Of a stretch of 64,000 nucleotides of DNA, positions 22,215 to 33,329 are shown piece after piece (within the stretch, counting starts at the first letter, position 1; every line of letters begins with the position of its first letter). The DNA is taken from assembly GCF_964656455.1 (NCBI RefSeq), contig NC_135714.1, positions 81,080,403 to 81,144,402 on the forward strand, read 5' to 3'. This DNA is from Halichoerus grypus (taxonomy: Eukaryota > Chordata > Mammalia > Carnivora > Phocidae). The translations under genes were made by a program, and so were the position numbers. Below the pieces are notes generated by a model, which saw nothing but the letters and a program-made list of their open reading frames with translations, searched no databases and was not told the origin of the DNA.

Positions 22215-25200
22215 ATGGCACTAAATTCATATCTTTCAGTAGTTACACTGAATGTAAATGGGCTAAATGCCCCAATCAAAAGACACAGACTATCAGATTG
22301 GATTAAAAAACAAGACCCATCGATATGCTGTCTGCAAGAGACTCATTTTAGACCCAAAGACACCCCCAGATTGAAAGTGAGGGGGTGGAAAACCATTTAC
22401 CATGCTAATGGACACCAAAAGAAAGCTGGGCTGTCGATCCTTATAGCAGACAAATTAGATTTTAAACCAAAGACTGTAATAAGAGATGAGGAAGGACACT
22501 ATATCCTACTTAACGGGTCTATCCAACAAGAAGATCTAACAATTGTAAATATCTATGCCCCTAACATGGGAGCGGCCAATTATATAAGGCAATTAATAAT
22601 AAAAGCAAAGAAATGCATTGACAACAATACAATAATAGTGGGGGACTTTAACACCCCCCCTCACTGAAATGGACAGATCATCTAAGCAAAAGATCAACAA
22701 GGAAATAAAGATTTTAAATGACACACTGGAGCAAATGGACTTCACAGACATATTTAGAACATTCCATCCCAAAGCAACAGAATACACATTCTTCTCTAGT
22801 GCCCATGGAACATTCTGCAGAAGAGATCACATCCTAGGTCACAAATCAGGTCTCAACCTGTACCAAAAGATTAGGATTATTCCCTGCATATTTTCAGACC
22901 ACAATGCTTTGAAACTAGAACTCAATCACAAGAGGAAAGTCGGAAAGAACTCAAATACATGGAGGCTAAAGAGCATCCTACTAAAGAATGAATGGGTCAA
23001 CCAGGAAATTAAAGAAGAATTAAAAAAAACTCATGGAAACCAATGAAAATGAAAACACAACTGTTCAAAATCTTTGGGATGTAACAAAGGCAGTCCTAAG
23101 AGGAAAGTGTATAGCAATACAAGCCTTTCTCAAGAAACAAGAAAGATCTCAAATACACAACCTAACCCTACACCTAAAGGAGCTAGAGAAAAAACAGCAA
23201 ATAAAGCCTAAACCCAGCAGGAGAAGAGAAATAATAAAGATCAGAGCAGAAATCAATGAAATAGAAACCAAAAGAACAGTAGAACAGATCAACGAAACTA
23301 GGAGCTGGTTCTTTGAAAGAATTAACAAGATTGATAAACCCCTGGCCAGACTTATCAAAAAGAAAAGAGAAATGACCCAAATCAACAAAATCATGAATGA
23401 AAGAGGAGAGATCACAACCAACACCAAAGAAATACAAACAATTATAAGAACATATTATGAGCAATTCTATGTCAGCAAATTAGATAACTTGGAAGAAATG
23501 GATGCATTCCTAGAGATGTATCAACTACCAAAACTGAACCAGAAAGAAATAGAAAACCTGAACAGACCTATAACCACTAAGGAAATTGAAGCAGTCATCA
23601 AAAATCTCCCAATAAACAAAAGCCCAGGGCCAGATGGCTTCCCAAGGGAATTCTACCAAACATTTAAAGAAGAATTAATACCTATTCTTCTGAAACGGTT
23701 CCAAAAATAGAAATGGAAGGAAAACTTCCAAACTCGTTTTATGAGGCCACCATTACCTTGATCCCAAAACCAGACAAAGACCCCATCAAAAAGGAGAATT
23801 ACCGACCAATATCCTTGATGAACATGGATGCAAAAATTCTCACCAAAATACTAGCCAATAGGATCCAACAGTACATTAAAAGGATTATTCACCACGACCA
23901 AGTGGGATTTATCCCTGGGCTGCAAGGTTGGTTCAACATCCACAAATCAATCAATGTGATACAATACATTAACAAAAGAAGGAACAAGAATCATATGATC
24001 CTCTCAATAGATGCAGAAAAAGCATTTGACAAAGTACAGCATCCTTTCTTGATCAAAACTCTTCAGACTGTAGGGATAGAGGGTACATACCTCAATATCA
24101 TAAAAGCCATCTATGAAAAACCTACAGGGAATATCATTCTCAATGGGGAAAAACTGAGAGCTTCCCCCTAAGGTCGGGAACGCGGCAGGGATGTCCACTA
24201 TCACCACTGCTATTCAATATAGTATTAGAAGTCCTAGCCACAGCAATCAGACAACAAAAAGAAATAAAAGGCATCCAAATTGGCAAAGAAGAAGTCAAAC
24301 ACTCACTCTTTGCAGATGATATGATACTTTATTTGGAAAACCCAAAAGACTCTGCCCCAAAACGGCTAGAACTCATTCAGGAATTCAGCAAAGTGGCAGG
24401 ATATAAAATCAATGCACAGAAATCAGTGGCATTCCTATACACCAACAACAAGACAGAAGAAAGAGAAATTAAGGAGTCGATCCCATTTACAATTGCACCC
24501 AAAACCATAAGATACCTAGGAATAAATCTAACCAAAGAGGCAAAGGATCTGTACTCAGAAAACTATAAAATACTCATGAAAGAAATTGAGGAAGACACAA
24601 AGAAATGGAAAAACAGTCCATGCTCATGGATTGGAAGAACAAATACTGTGAAGATGTCAATGCTACCTAGAGCAATCTACACATTCAATGCAATCCCCAT
24701 CAAAATACCATCCACTTTTTTCAAAGAAATGGAACAAATAATCCTAAAATTTGTATGGAACCAGAAAAGACCCCGAATAGTCAGAGGAATGTTGAAAAAG
24801 AAAAGCAAAGCTGGCGGCATCACAATTCCGGACTTCAAGCTCTATTACAAATCTGTCATCATCAAGACAGTATGGTACTGGCACAAAAACAGACACATAG
24901 ATCAATGGAACAGAATAGAGAGCCCAGAAATGGACCCTCAACTCTATGGTCAACTAATCTTCGACAAAGCAGGAAAGAATGTCCAATGGAAAAAAGACAG
25001 TCTCTTCACCAAATGGTGTTGCGAAAATTGGACAGCCACATGCAGAAGAATGACACTGGACCATTTCCTTACACCACCCACAAAAATAGACTCCAAATGG
25101 AGTCTAAATGTGACTCTAAATGTGAGACAGGAGTCCATCAACATCCTAAAGGAGAACACAGGCAGCAACCTCTTCGACCTCAGCCGCAGCAACTTCTTCC

Positions 25201-26039
25201 TAGAAACATCGCCAAAGGCAAGGGAAGCAAGGGCAAAAATGAACTATTGGGACTTCATCAAGATAAAAAGCTTTTGCACAGCAAAAGAAACAGTCAACAA
25301 AACCAAAAGACATCCGACAGAATGGGAGAAGATATTTGCAAATGACATATCAGATAAAGGACTAGTATCCAAAATCTATAAAGAACTTTTCAAACTCAAC
25401 ACCCAAAGAACAAAGAATCCAATCAAGAAATGGGCAGAAGACATGAACAGACATTTTTCCAAAGAAGACATCCAAATGGCCAACAGACACATGAAAAAGT
25501 GCTCACATCGCTCGGCATCAGGGAAATCCAAATCAAAACCTCAATGAGATACCACCTCACACCAGTCAGAATGGCTAAAATTAACAAGTCAGGAAACGAC
25601 AGATGTTGGCAGGGATGTGGAGAAAGGGGAACCCTCCTACACTTTTGGTGGGAATGCAAGCTAGTGCAACCACTCTGGAAAACAGTATGGAGGTTCCTCA
25701 AAAAGTTGAAAATAGAGCTACCATATGATCCAGCAATTGCACTACTGGGTATTTACCCTAAAGATACAAATGTAGGGATCCGAAGGGGTAGGTGCACCCC
25801 GATGTTTATAGCAGCAATGTCCACAATAGCCAAACTGTGGAAAGAGCCAAGATGTCCATCGACAGATGAATGGATAAAAAAGATATGGTATATATATATA
25901 TACAATGGATTATTATGCAGCCATCAAGAGGAATGAGATCTTGCCATTTGCAACGACGTGGATGGAACTGGAGGGTGTTATGCTGAGCGAAATAAGTCAA
26001 TCAGAGAAAGACATGTATCATATGACCTCACTGATATGA
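22215..26039 (+). pseudogene. L1 ORF2 (endonuclease/reverse transcriptase), frameshifted
   Basis: About 1275 codons, the usual L1 ORF2 length. It starts MALNSYLSVVTLNVNGLN. Endonuclease motifs are present: VNGLN, LQETHF, GDFNTP and, after the first frameshift, SDHNAL. The reverse transcriptase core has [30 protein letters not shown] and the catalytic FADDM near 24313. The C-terminal Cys motif is CWQGCGERG...HFWWEC near 25600. Frame changes occur at about 22655 (run of seven C), 23025 (run of eight A), 23705 (A run), 24168 (C run), 25507 and 25900 (TA repeat). The natural stop is at 26037. No in-frame nonsense codon was noticed apart from those the shifts create. It is not translatable as read. 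Confidence 0.92.
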
Positions 26040-26372
26040 GGAATTCTTAATCTCAGGAAACAAACTGAGGGTTGCTGGAGTGGAGGGGGTGGGAGGGATG
26101 GGGTGGCTGGGTGATGGACACTGGGGAGGGTATGTGCTATGGTGAGTGCTGTGAATTGTGCGGGACTGTTGAGTCACAGATCTGTACCTCTGAAACAAAT
26201 AATGCAATATATGTTAAGAAAAAAAAAAAAAGAAGATAGCAGAAGGGGAAGAATGAAGGGGGGGAAATCGGAGGGAGAGACGAACCATGAGAGACAATGG
26301 ACTCTGAAAAACAAACTGAGGGTTCTACAGGGGAGGGGGGTAGGGGGATGGATTAGCCTGGTGATGGGTATT
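26040..26372 (+). other. L1 3'UTR with duplicated G-rich blocks
   Basis: Two related blocks start with 'aaacaaactgagggtt' (26059 and 26310), each followed by a G-rich tract. The run at 26085-26103 (GGGGG-T-GGG-A-GGG-AT-GGGG) fits the four-tract pattern for a G-quadruplex. L1 3'UTRs are known to carry such polypurine tracts. An A-rich stretch at 26220-26232 divides the blocks. Confidence 0.7.
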
Positions 26373-26864
26373 AAAGAGGGCATGTTCTGCATGGAGCAGT
26401 GGGTGTTATACAGAAACAATGAATCATGGAACGCTACATCAAAAACTAATGATGTAATGTATGGTGATTAAAATAACAATAAAAAAATTGAAAAAAAAAG
26501 AGGGCACATACTGCATGGAACACTGGGTGTTATACGCAAACAATGAATCATGGAACACTACATCAAAAACTAATGATGTAATGTATGGTGATTAAAATAA
26601 CAATAAAAAAATTGAAAAAAAAAGAGGGCACATACTGCATGGAGCACTGGGTGTTATATGCAAACAATGAATCATGGAACACTACATCAAAAACTAATGA
26701 TGTAATGAATGGTGATTAAAATAACAATAAAAAAATTGAAAAAAAAAAGAGGGCACATACTGCGTGGAGCACTGGGTGTTATACGCAAACAATGAATCAT
26801 GGAACACTACATCAAACACTAATGATGTAATGTATGGTGATTAAGATAACATTAAAAAAAAAAA
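26373..26864 (+). repeat. Four-unit ~124-bp tandem array of L1 3' terminus
   Basis: Units start 'aaagagggca' at 26373, 26497, 26621 and 26746 (spacing 124, 124, 125) and the last ends at 26864. Each contains 'gcatggagcactgggtgtta' or a close variant, 'caatgaatcatggaac', 'aatgatgtaatgtatggtga' and an A-rich tail. Unit 1 is the end of the full-length L1 ('catgttctg', 'tatacagaaac'). Units 2-4 carry the target-site form 'cacatactg' and belong to the host L1. Units 2 and 3 differ at very few positions. Unit 4 has the original outer poly(A). Confidence 0.93.
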
Positions 26865-27185
26865 GCCTCTGCCCTGAAAAGAAAAAAAAGAAAGAAAGAA
26901 ACGTGTAATCTTGCTCTGATGGAATTAAAATTTGTTTGGAACACTACTCAGTGACTGGGAAGAGGAGCAGTATATCTCTTTCAGCAAAGTGTCTGAGCCC
27001 TTGAGTCAGAGTTGGCTGGTTTCTTCCTACTCATATTATCACACGATTGAAATAATTAGTTAACAAAGTTTAAAAGCAAGGTGTATTCTGCAACCTCCTA
27101 TAAAATAATATCTTCAAGAGTCTGAAAGATAGAAGTTCAGTAAAAGTTAATCTTAAGTTTGTAAAACTCTTCTAAAAACAATAGA

Positions 27186-27381
27186 GGGGAACCTGGATGG
27201 TGCAGTCAGTTGAGTGTCCGACTCTTGGTTTTGGCTCAGGTCATGATCTCAGGGTCCTGGGATTGAGCCCTGCATTGAGCTCTGTGCTTAGTGCAGAGTC
27301 TGCTTGAGATTCTCTCCCTCTCCCTTTGGTCCTCCCCCTGTGCTCTCTCTCTCTAAGATAAATAAAATCTTAAAAAAAAAA
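27186..27381 (+). mobile_element. CAN SINE
   Basis: Head 'ggggaacctggatggtgcag' is diverged, followed by 'ggttttggctcaggtcatg', a CT-rich body and tail 'aataaaatcttaaaa'. Flanks share only a short 'aatag', so the duplication is weak and the copy is probably older. Confidence 0.9.
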
Positions 27382-27384
27382 ATA

Positions 27385-28195
27385 GATAATTGAAAAGAGT
27401 ATGTGTGTAAGTATTTTGTGTAGAGCATGAAAATAACGTTAGGATGTAGAATTAGGCAAAAGAACATAATGTTTTCTCTTTCTGCCATAAACTTTTGACA
27501 CCTTCTTCCACATGTTTATTCTATTATCTCAGAATTGCATAATTAGTTACTCTGGTTTTAATGTTAACATTACACGATATTCCATCAAGACCATTGTAAA
27601 TTCTGAATTAACGGGAAACTTATACAACAAGCTATAGGTACACTAGTTTAAAAATCCTCTCAAATTGGAAGTAGTAAATATAATTAACACTAAATAAACA
27701 ATCTGGAGGACAAACTTGAGATACTCATCAAGAAGCTGTAGAGTGGGTTAAAAAAAAAAGACACTTCTTAAAGGGATAAAGATAAAAATAAAAGAAAAGA
27801 TGACAATAACTTTATTTATTTATTTATTTAATTTTATTAAGTATCTATTACATTTTAGGCATACACTGGGCAAATTCAAATGAAAACGAAATCAAGATGG
27901 TTTCATAAACATCATATAGGGTAGCTGGCAAGGCAAAGAAGCACGAGACCTGACAAAGAGGTATCTATTTTGTATTGATAAAAGGAAAGTTGCATTCTCA
28001 AGAAATATCCTAGCATTAAATAATGCGATATTTTACAAGTTAGAATTATGGGGAAAATGAGAGACACAAACACTTAATGGGAACTTGGAAGTGCTGGTCT
28101 AGTCTAAAGGAGAGGAATGCATACAGGTTGGGCCACTCAATCCGTGAGGATGCCTATACTCAAGTCACAAAATCTTAGTGAACAATGGCTTAAGC
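27385..28195. other. Unique AT-rich sequence
   Basis: No gene or assignable transposon. It contains a short (TTTA)n tract at about 27811-27830. Confidence 0.5.
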
Positions 28196-28345
28196 CTTAG
28201 CTACTCAAAGTGAGGTCTACAAACTAGCAGCATGGGAGTCATCTGGAGCTGGCTAGAGATGCAGAATCTCAGGCGCAGCCCACATGTACTGAATCAGAAT
28301 CTGCATTATAACAAAATGCCCAGGTGATTCAAATGCACACTATTC
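28196..28345 (+). mobile_element. MER5A/B-like hAT-Charlie DNA transposon
   Basis: 'tagctactcaaagtgaggtc', 'agatgcagaatctcaggc', 'tactgaatcagaatctgcat' and 'cccaggtgattcaaatgcac' follow the order of MER5A, a short non-autonomous hAT element. The 3' inverted repeat is missing. Confidence 0.8.
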
Positions 28346-28349
28346 ATTC

Positions 28350-29690
28350 ATGCACACTCATATACTTGATATATAAAGACAATTTTAAATAATAAAATAG
28401 TAAGGTAAAATTATACATGCTACATACTCTACATATAAAGACTATCCTCTTTTTTTCTTTTTTTTGACTATTCTCTTTTTTAAACATTTATGGAAGACTT
28501 ACCAAATGCATCACTAGGATATAGCATCCCTCCTATTAACTCCAAAGAGCAGAAGTTGTACAAGTAAAATAGTCTAAAAATTAGATTAAGATTTAATTGC
28601 ACAGATTTAAACAAAAATCAACAAAAACTACCAGTTATTGTTTCAAATAGGATATTAAAAATAAAATTATGGACATTATAGAAGGCTATATACCAAAGTT
28701 TGTAAGACGCTCTCATTTGTATTCATAGGTAAAAGCTTTAATTATTTCATAGGAAAAATTTATAATCTAGATATTTAAGTTAAGGAAGTAGAGAAACTAT
28801 AACAGCTTGGTGGAAAGGACAGGCCAAGACATACATGTCTGGTGGCAAAACTGATTTGATTTTTTTCTTATAGAGATTATAAATCATATTCTTCAACCAC
28901 CTGTAGCTTTGTCATTGTTCTCTACACTGGTGTAGCGATTATTACTCAGCTAGTACTGTGTTGTGCCCAGCCCTGTCCTTGAAAATGGAAGTTTTTAATT
29001 GCCTCAGAAACTGAGACCCAGAGCTAGAATAGCTCACTTGTTAATTAGAGGACCACAGAAGAGTTTTACTTGCCACTTACAGCTGAGCCCCTGTTGGGAC
29101 AACCTGATCACTTTCCCAGGAAGGATAGAGGAGAGTGTTCTGTTTCCTTTTATTACTTTATAAGAGCAAATAATATACATTCATAGTGGCATTTAATCAC
29201 AACATTTTTCTGCTCTGATTTAGGACACAAAGGACAAGCTTCTTGCCAATTTTTATGGACACATAAAAGGTAAATATATTTGATTTTCTAAACAAAGAGA
29301 ATTTTGAAATGCAAGCTGCACATTACATGTGTACCCCTTTTACTGTAGATATTCAATGTATGCAAGAGTAGAGTCCAGCCCTTGGCATATTTTGCTTAAG
29401 AACAATAGAAAACAAAAGCTATTAATCACATCTGTCCCCATGAGGGAAAAAAAAAAACAAACCCAAAACATTATGTAGTTGTGCCAGGAACTTAACCTCC
29501 ATTTAGGGGATTTTCCTAAGCAATTCTAAGAACAAGGACTTAAGACTTTGTCCATAAGAGTGATAGAGAAACTTTGGATATATATTTTTAGAGAAACTTT
29601 GGATACTTTTAAATGGAGAAGAGGGGCTAATAATCATTTGGGCATCTTCATATGATCATTGTATTTGTGTGGTGAAGAACAGATAGGGAT
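28350..29690. other. Unique sequence
   Basis: No gene seen. 28960-29050 ('attgcctcagaaactgagac') faintly resembles antisense MIR but is too weak to call. Confidence 0.45.
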
Positions 29691-30330
29691 GAAGCTGGAA
29701 ACTGAAAACCAGGTAGGTGCCTATTACAGTAGCACACAGGAGAGAGCATGACAGCCTAGGTGAGGTGGTGAGCTAAATAAATGGGGTGTAATGGTAGGGA
29801 TCAAGAGACGTTTGGGAAATGAAATGGAAGGAGTTAGTGAATGACTGGATGTTGGAGGTGGAGACAGAGAAATGTATACTGATTCTCTGGTTCTTGTACT
29901 TACAGAGGGATCACAGAAGTAAGAAGTTGGTGGAGGAGATGATGGGTTGCACTTTAGAAATGTGGATTTTAAAGTGCCTAATGTCCATCCAAATGGAAGT
30001 GCCCAATGGGCATTTGGCATTTATGAATCTGGAGTTCCAGAGAGAGGCCTGGGCTGTTGGTGTAGATTTGGAAGGCATTAGCACATAGCATTTGAAACCA
30101 GGGACTGAATAAAAGCACCATCAGGGAGGGATAATGATAAAAAGATATTAATGAACAATATTAAAACAATATTTTTAAATTAAAACAAAGGGAAGAGAGG
30201 TCAAGTCTTAGGTCAAACCTAAGATTGACATCTAAGGAGTAGTGAAAATTGCCAGAAAAGCTGTAAAGCAACAGGATATTAGTGGCTCAAGGGTCAGTGA
30301 CTTCAACTCTAAAGTGAAGTCCATTTTACG
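29690..30330 (-). repeat. Ancient mammalian repeat, same family as 55890-57027
   Basis: 'gcctattacagtagcacaca', 'agtgcctaatgtccatccaa' and 'gaatctggagttccagag' follow the same order as the well preserved copy at 55890-57027 and 59826-60095. The family ends in antisense L2-type 3' sequence there, hence the strand given. The family name is uncertain. Confidence 0.5.
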
Positions 30331-30886
30331 TGGCAAAATTGGCAGTTTCCTCCTACAAGACCCTAAAATTTAAAGGCGACCAAAGATAATGCAGGAGCCA
30401 AGATGTGATAGAATTTGTGAATTTTAAAGCTTGGAGTCAAAGCACTATTAGCCGACATTGAGATTGCAATCTCTTCCATCTATTGTCCCCCATTCCTCAC
30501 TTGTGTCCCCCATACTTCTTTGTGATTTCCTTAAAATCTCTGTGGGTTAACAGCTCATGTGCTCTTCCAGTGACATTTCCTTTCACCTTCAGATTGTTGC
30601 TAATCAACACACTCCATATTCCATCTGGGATTTTGGGGTGAGACTGGAAGGTAGGAGTGGAGGGAAAAGTTTAAATAGTGCTGGCAAATAAGACAGCCAG
30701 AGCTTCTTGGGCTTTGGTGGGGAGCAGTATCTGTGTGGGGTATACTGATCTATATAGGAAATACTATGTTGGGAACTATGGTTCTCTGTCTTTAAGTAAA
30801 GCTTGTAAAAAAAGTCCTGAGTAGGTAGGAAAGGATGAAACATAAAGGAAGGTGTCATTTTTTTCTTTTTCTTTCTTTTTTCCTTT

Positions 30887-31013
30887 TAATTATTATTATT
30901 ATTATTATTATTGAAAGAGAGAGAGAGAGCACTCTAGTGGGGGCAGGGGAGGGCGGTAGGGGCAGAGGTAGAGGGAAAGAGAATCTTAAGCAGGCTCCAC
31001 ACTCAGCACGGAG
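30887..31013 (-). mobile_element. Truncated CAN SINE with (ATT)n tail
   Basis: The antisense tail has become an (ATT)n run (about 30887-30914), then 'gaaagagagagagagagcac' and 'cttaagcaggctccacactc'. The tRNA-like head is missing, so it is 5'-truncated. Confidence 0.8.
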
Positions 31014-31360
31014 TGCTCAGTGGGAGACAGATACAAAAATACCATGATAAATTAGATGCTCTTTCTGTTTTCAAGAAACTTAAACTCCAGAAAATTGTAT
31101 ATGGAAAGTTAGACAAATCCTTTACTAGAAGCATAAAAAGAGTTATCAAATAGGTCAAACCAGTACGACTGGGAAATCTCCATAGAGATGACATTTAAAC
31201 AGGGTTTTGTATATTTTGACAAGTGAACACATGAGGGGACTATAATTCCAAATGGCGGAATCTCTTGAACAGAATGGGGCAAGGTAGGGCATGTTTTGAC
31301 TGAGTGTCCACAGTGTAGGGAGGTAATCTTGAAAACTAGGTAAGATCTAAGTATATATTA

Positions 31361-31702
31361 CAGTTGACCCTTGAACAGCATAGTGGTGAGGGATGCCAAA
31401 TCCTGTGCATCTGAAAATCCACTATAACTTTTGACTCCCCAAAACTTACCTACTAATAGCCTACTGCTGACCAAAAGCTTTACTGATAACATAAACAGCT
31501 GTCTAACACACATTTTTATGTTATATATATTATATGCCATATTCTTACAATAAAATAATCTAGAGGAAGGAAAATGTTAAGAAAATCATAAAGAAAGGAA
31601 AATACATTTACAGTACTGTATTATATTTGTTGAAAAAAAAAAAAAAACCCATGTATAAGTGGACCTGCTCAGTTCAAACCCATGTTGTTCAAAGGTCAAC
31701 TG
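31361..31702. mobile_element. Tigger-like (TcMar) DNA transposon with both TIRs
   Basis: 342 bp with terminal inverted repeats 'cagttgacccttgaacag' (31361-31378) and 'tgttcaaaggtcaactg' (31686-31702), flanked by TA on both sides (31359-31360, 31703-31704), the mariner/Tigger target-site duplication. The interior shows 'aaatccactataacttttga' and 'aagtggacctgctcagttc'. It is non-autonomous, with no transposase frame. The exact family is not assigned. Confidence 0.85.
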
Positions 31703-31704
31703 TA

Positions 31705-32060
31705 CTTCAAACACCATTTTAATGGCTTAGCATTTCTTTTTTTCAAAGGAAGGAGGCCACTGAAATTTCCCAGTATTAAAGTGAAAGGATCAAAGTTGTG
31801 TTTTATAAAAATCCCCTAGCCTTGTACAAGAATATCGTGAGGTGTGTGTGTGGGGTAGGAGTTCTTGCAGTAGAAATATTACTTTATGTAAGAAGATATA
31901 AATATTCAAAATTAGAGCAGCAGAATTAAAATGGGAAAGAAGAGACCATGCTCAAACCCCTAACTACCATCAATGGATCTTATTATTGAGGTACGGGTGG
32001 CAGCACGTTTTTATTTCTGGTTAGGTGGGAGAAATGGGTGGCCGTGAAAGGGAACTAGAC
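31705..32060. other. Unique sequence
   Basis: No gene or assignable repeat. Confidence 0.45.
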
Positions 32061-32064
32061 TTTG

Positions 32065-32325
32065 TTGAGAATTTACCATGTGCCAATCACATTTAACAAA
32101 TATGAGAGCTCATAACATCACTTTAAAGTGGTTATGATTTTTTAAATAAAAACCTGAAAAAAGACGCATAAAAAAACCCCAAAATAAAGTAGTTCTGATT
32201 TTCTCCGTACTACAGATAAATTGGGGTTCAGATAGATTAAGTAACTTTCATGAAGTCACATAGCTGGAAAAGAAACAAAGCTGAGAGTCAAACCTAAACC
32301 TGCCTGACTGAAAGGTTATTACTAT
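32065..32325 (-). repeat. MIR SINE with internal A-rich expansion
   Basis: Antisense MIR pieces 'gaatttaccatgtgccaatc' and 'gcctgactg' at the end are separated by an A-rich interval (about 32140-32180). 'gattaagtaactttcatgaa' and 'gtcacatagctgg' mark the core. Confidence 0.6.
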
Positions 32326-32629
32326 AATGCTAAAAATAACAAAGTTCTTTTCAAACGGGAGATTTTGCTTTTTGCAGCGGTTCTAAGAGATAGCCAAAAA
32401 GAACATGGAGATGCAAGTGTAATTAATTTGAGGTTTACAATAGTTTCCTGTGGATGTTAGTTTATAGGCAATGCTAATTTCCTCTTCGATAATCAAGTAC
32501 AGTGTTAGTTTTCTCACCATAAAGAGTATTTATCAAACAGACTATTGTAATATGCTATTTCTTGTGATAGAGCTGTTGAACCAGCCAAACACTTATCTAA
32601 GCAAATACTTCACCACTTACCTTAGCTTG

Positions 32630-32970
32630 GGTTGCGGTAACAAAATACCGCAGATGGGATGGTTTAAATAACAGACATTTCTCACAGTTCTGGAGGCTGC
32701 GAAATCCAAGATCAAGATGCTGACTGATTTGACTCCTTGTGAGAGCCCTTTTCCTGGCCAGTAGATGGCTACTCTTTTGTTGTGTCCTCACATGTTGGAG
32801 AGAGTGAGTTCTCTGTGTCTTCTCTTATAAGTACAGGAATCCTATTAATCAGGGCCCTGTTCTTGTGACCTCATTTAACTTTACATACTTCCTTACTCCA
32901 AATATAGTCACATTAGGGGTTAGGGATTCAACATATGAATGGGGGGCACAATTCAGTTAATAGCATTACC
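32630..32970 (-). mobile_element. MLT1-like (ERVL-MaLR) LTR
   Basis: Antisense order: 'gggttgcggtaacaaaatac', 'cacagttctggaggctgcga', 'ttgtgtcctcacatgttgga', 'cctattaatcagggccctg', 'gggattcaacatatgaatgg'. This is the full order of a MaLR LTR in reverse. It looks nearly complete, with no internal retroviral sequence beside it, so it is probably a solo LTR. Confidence 0.8.
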
Positions 32971-33329
32971 TACAGCAAAATTCAAAGAAAGCATTTATCT
33001 ACTAAATTTATTTTTCAGCAAAACAGAACTGCCATAGCTTAAGAGAAAATATGCCTAAGGAAAACAAGACTATCATTTGTTTGTGAGAGTTGCCTTATCA
33101 CAAAGAATGCCAAAGAAACTAAACATCCAAGGTAAATGTGTGCACCACATGTGATTTCCAGTGAAATCAGTGCTGGTGACAGACAACGTTCTCTGTTAAT
33201 AAACTGTTGTGCTCGCGTTAGCCGCACATATGCTAAAACTGTTGCAGATGAGGGTAATATTTGCAGCAGATAATTTTCTCAGAAATGTTTATCCTTAATA
33301 GAGATTACAAACGCAGCATAAAGTTTCCT

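Larger units (their letters stand above)
19442..26496 (+). mobile_element. Full-length young L1 LINE, nested in an older L1 3' end
   Basis: About 7.05 kb in the order 5'UTR (19442-21246), ORF1 (21247-22133), a short spacer, ORF2 (22215-26039), 3'UTR and poly(A) ending near 26496. A perfect 17-bp target-site duplication 'aaagagggcacatactg' flanks it at 19425-19441 and 26497-26513, so both ends of one insertion event are defined. The target was the 3'UTR of an older L1. Both ORFs are damaged: one nonsense codon and frameshifts in ORF1, and at least six frameshifts in ORF2, most in homopolymer or dinucleotide runs. Confidence 0.95.
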
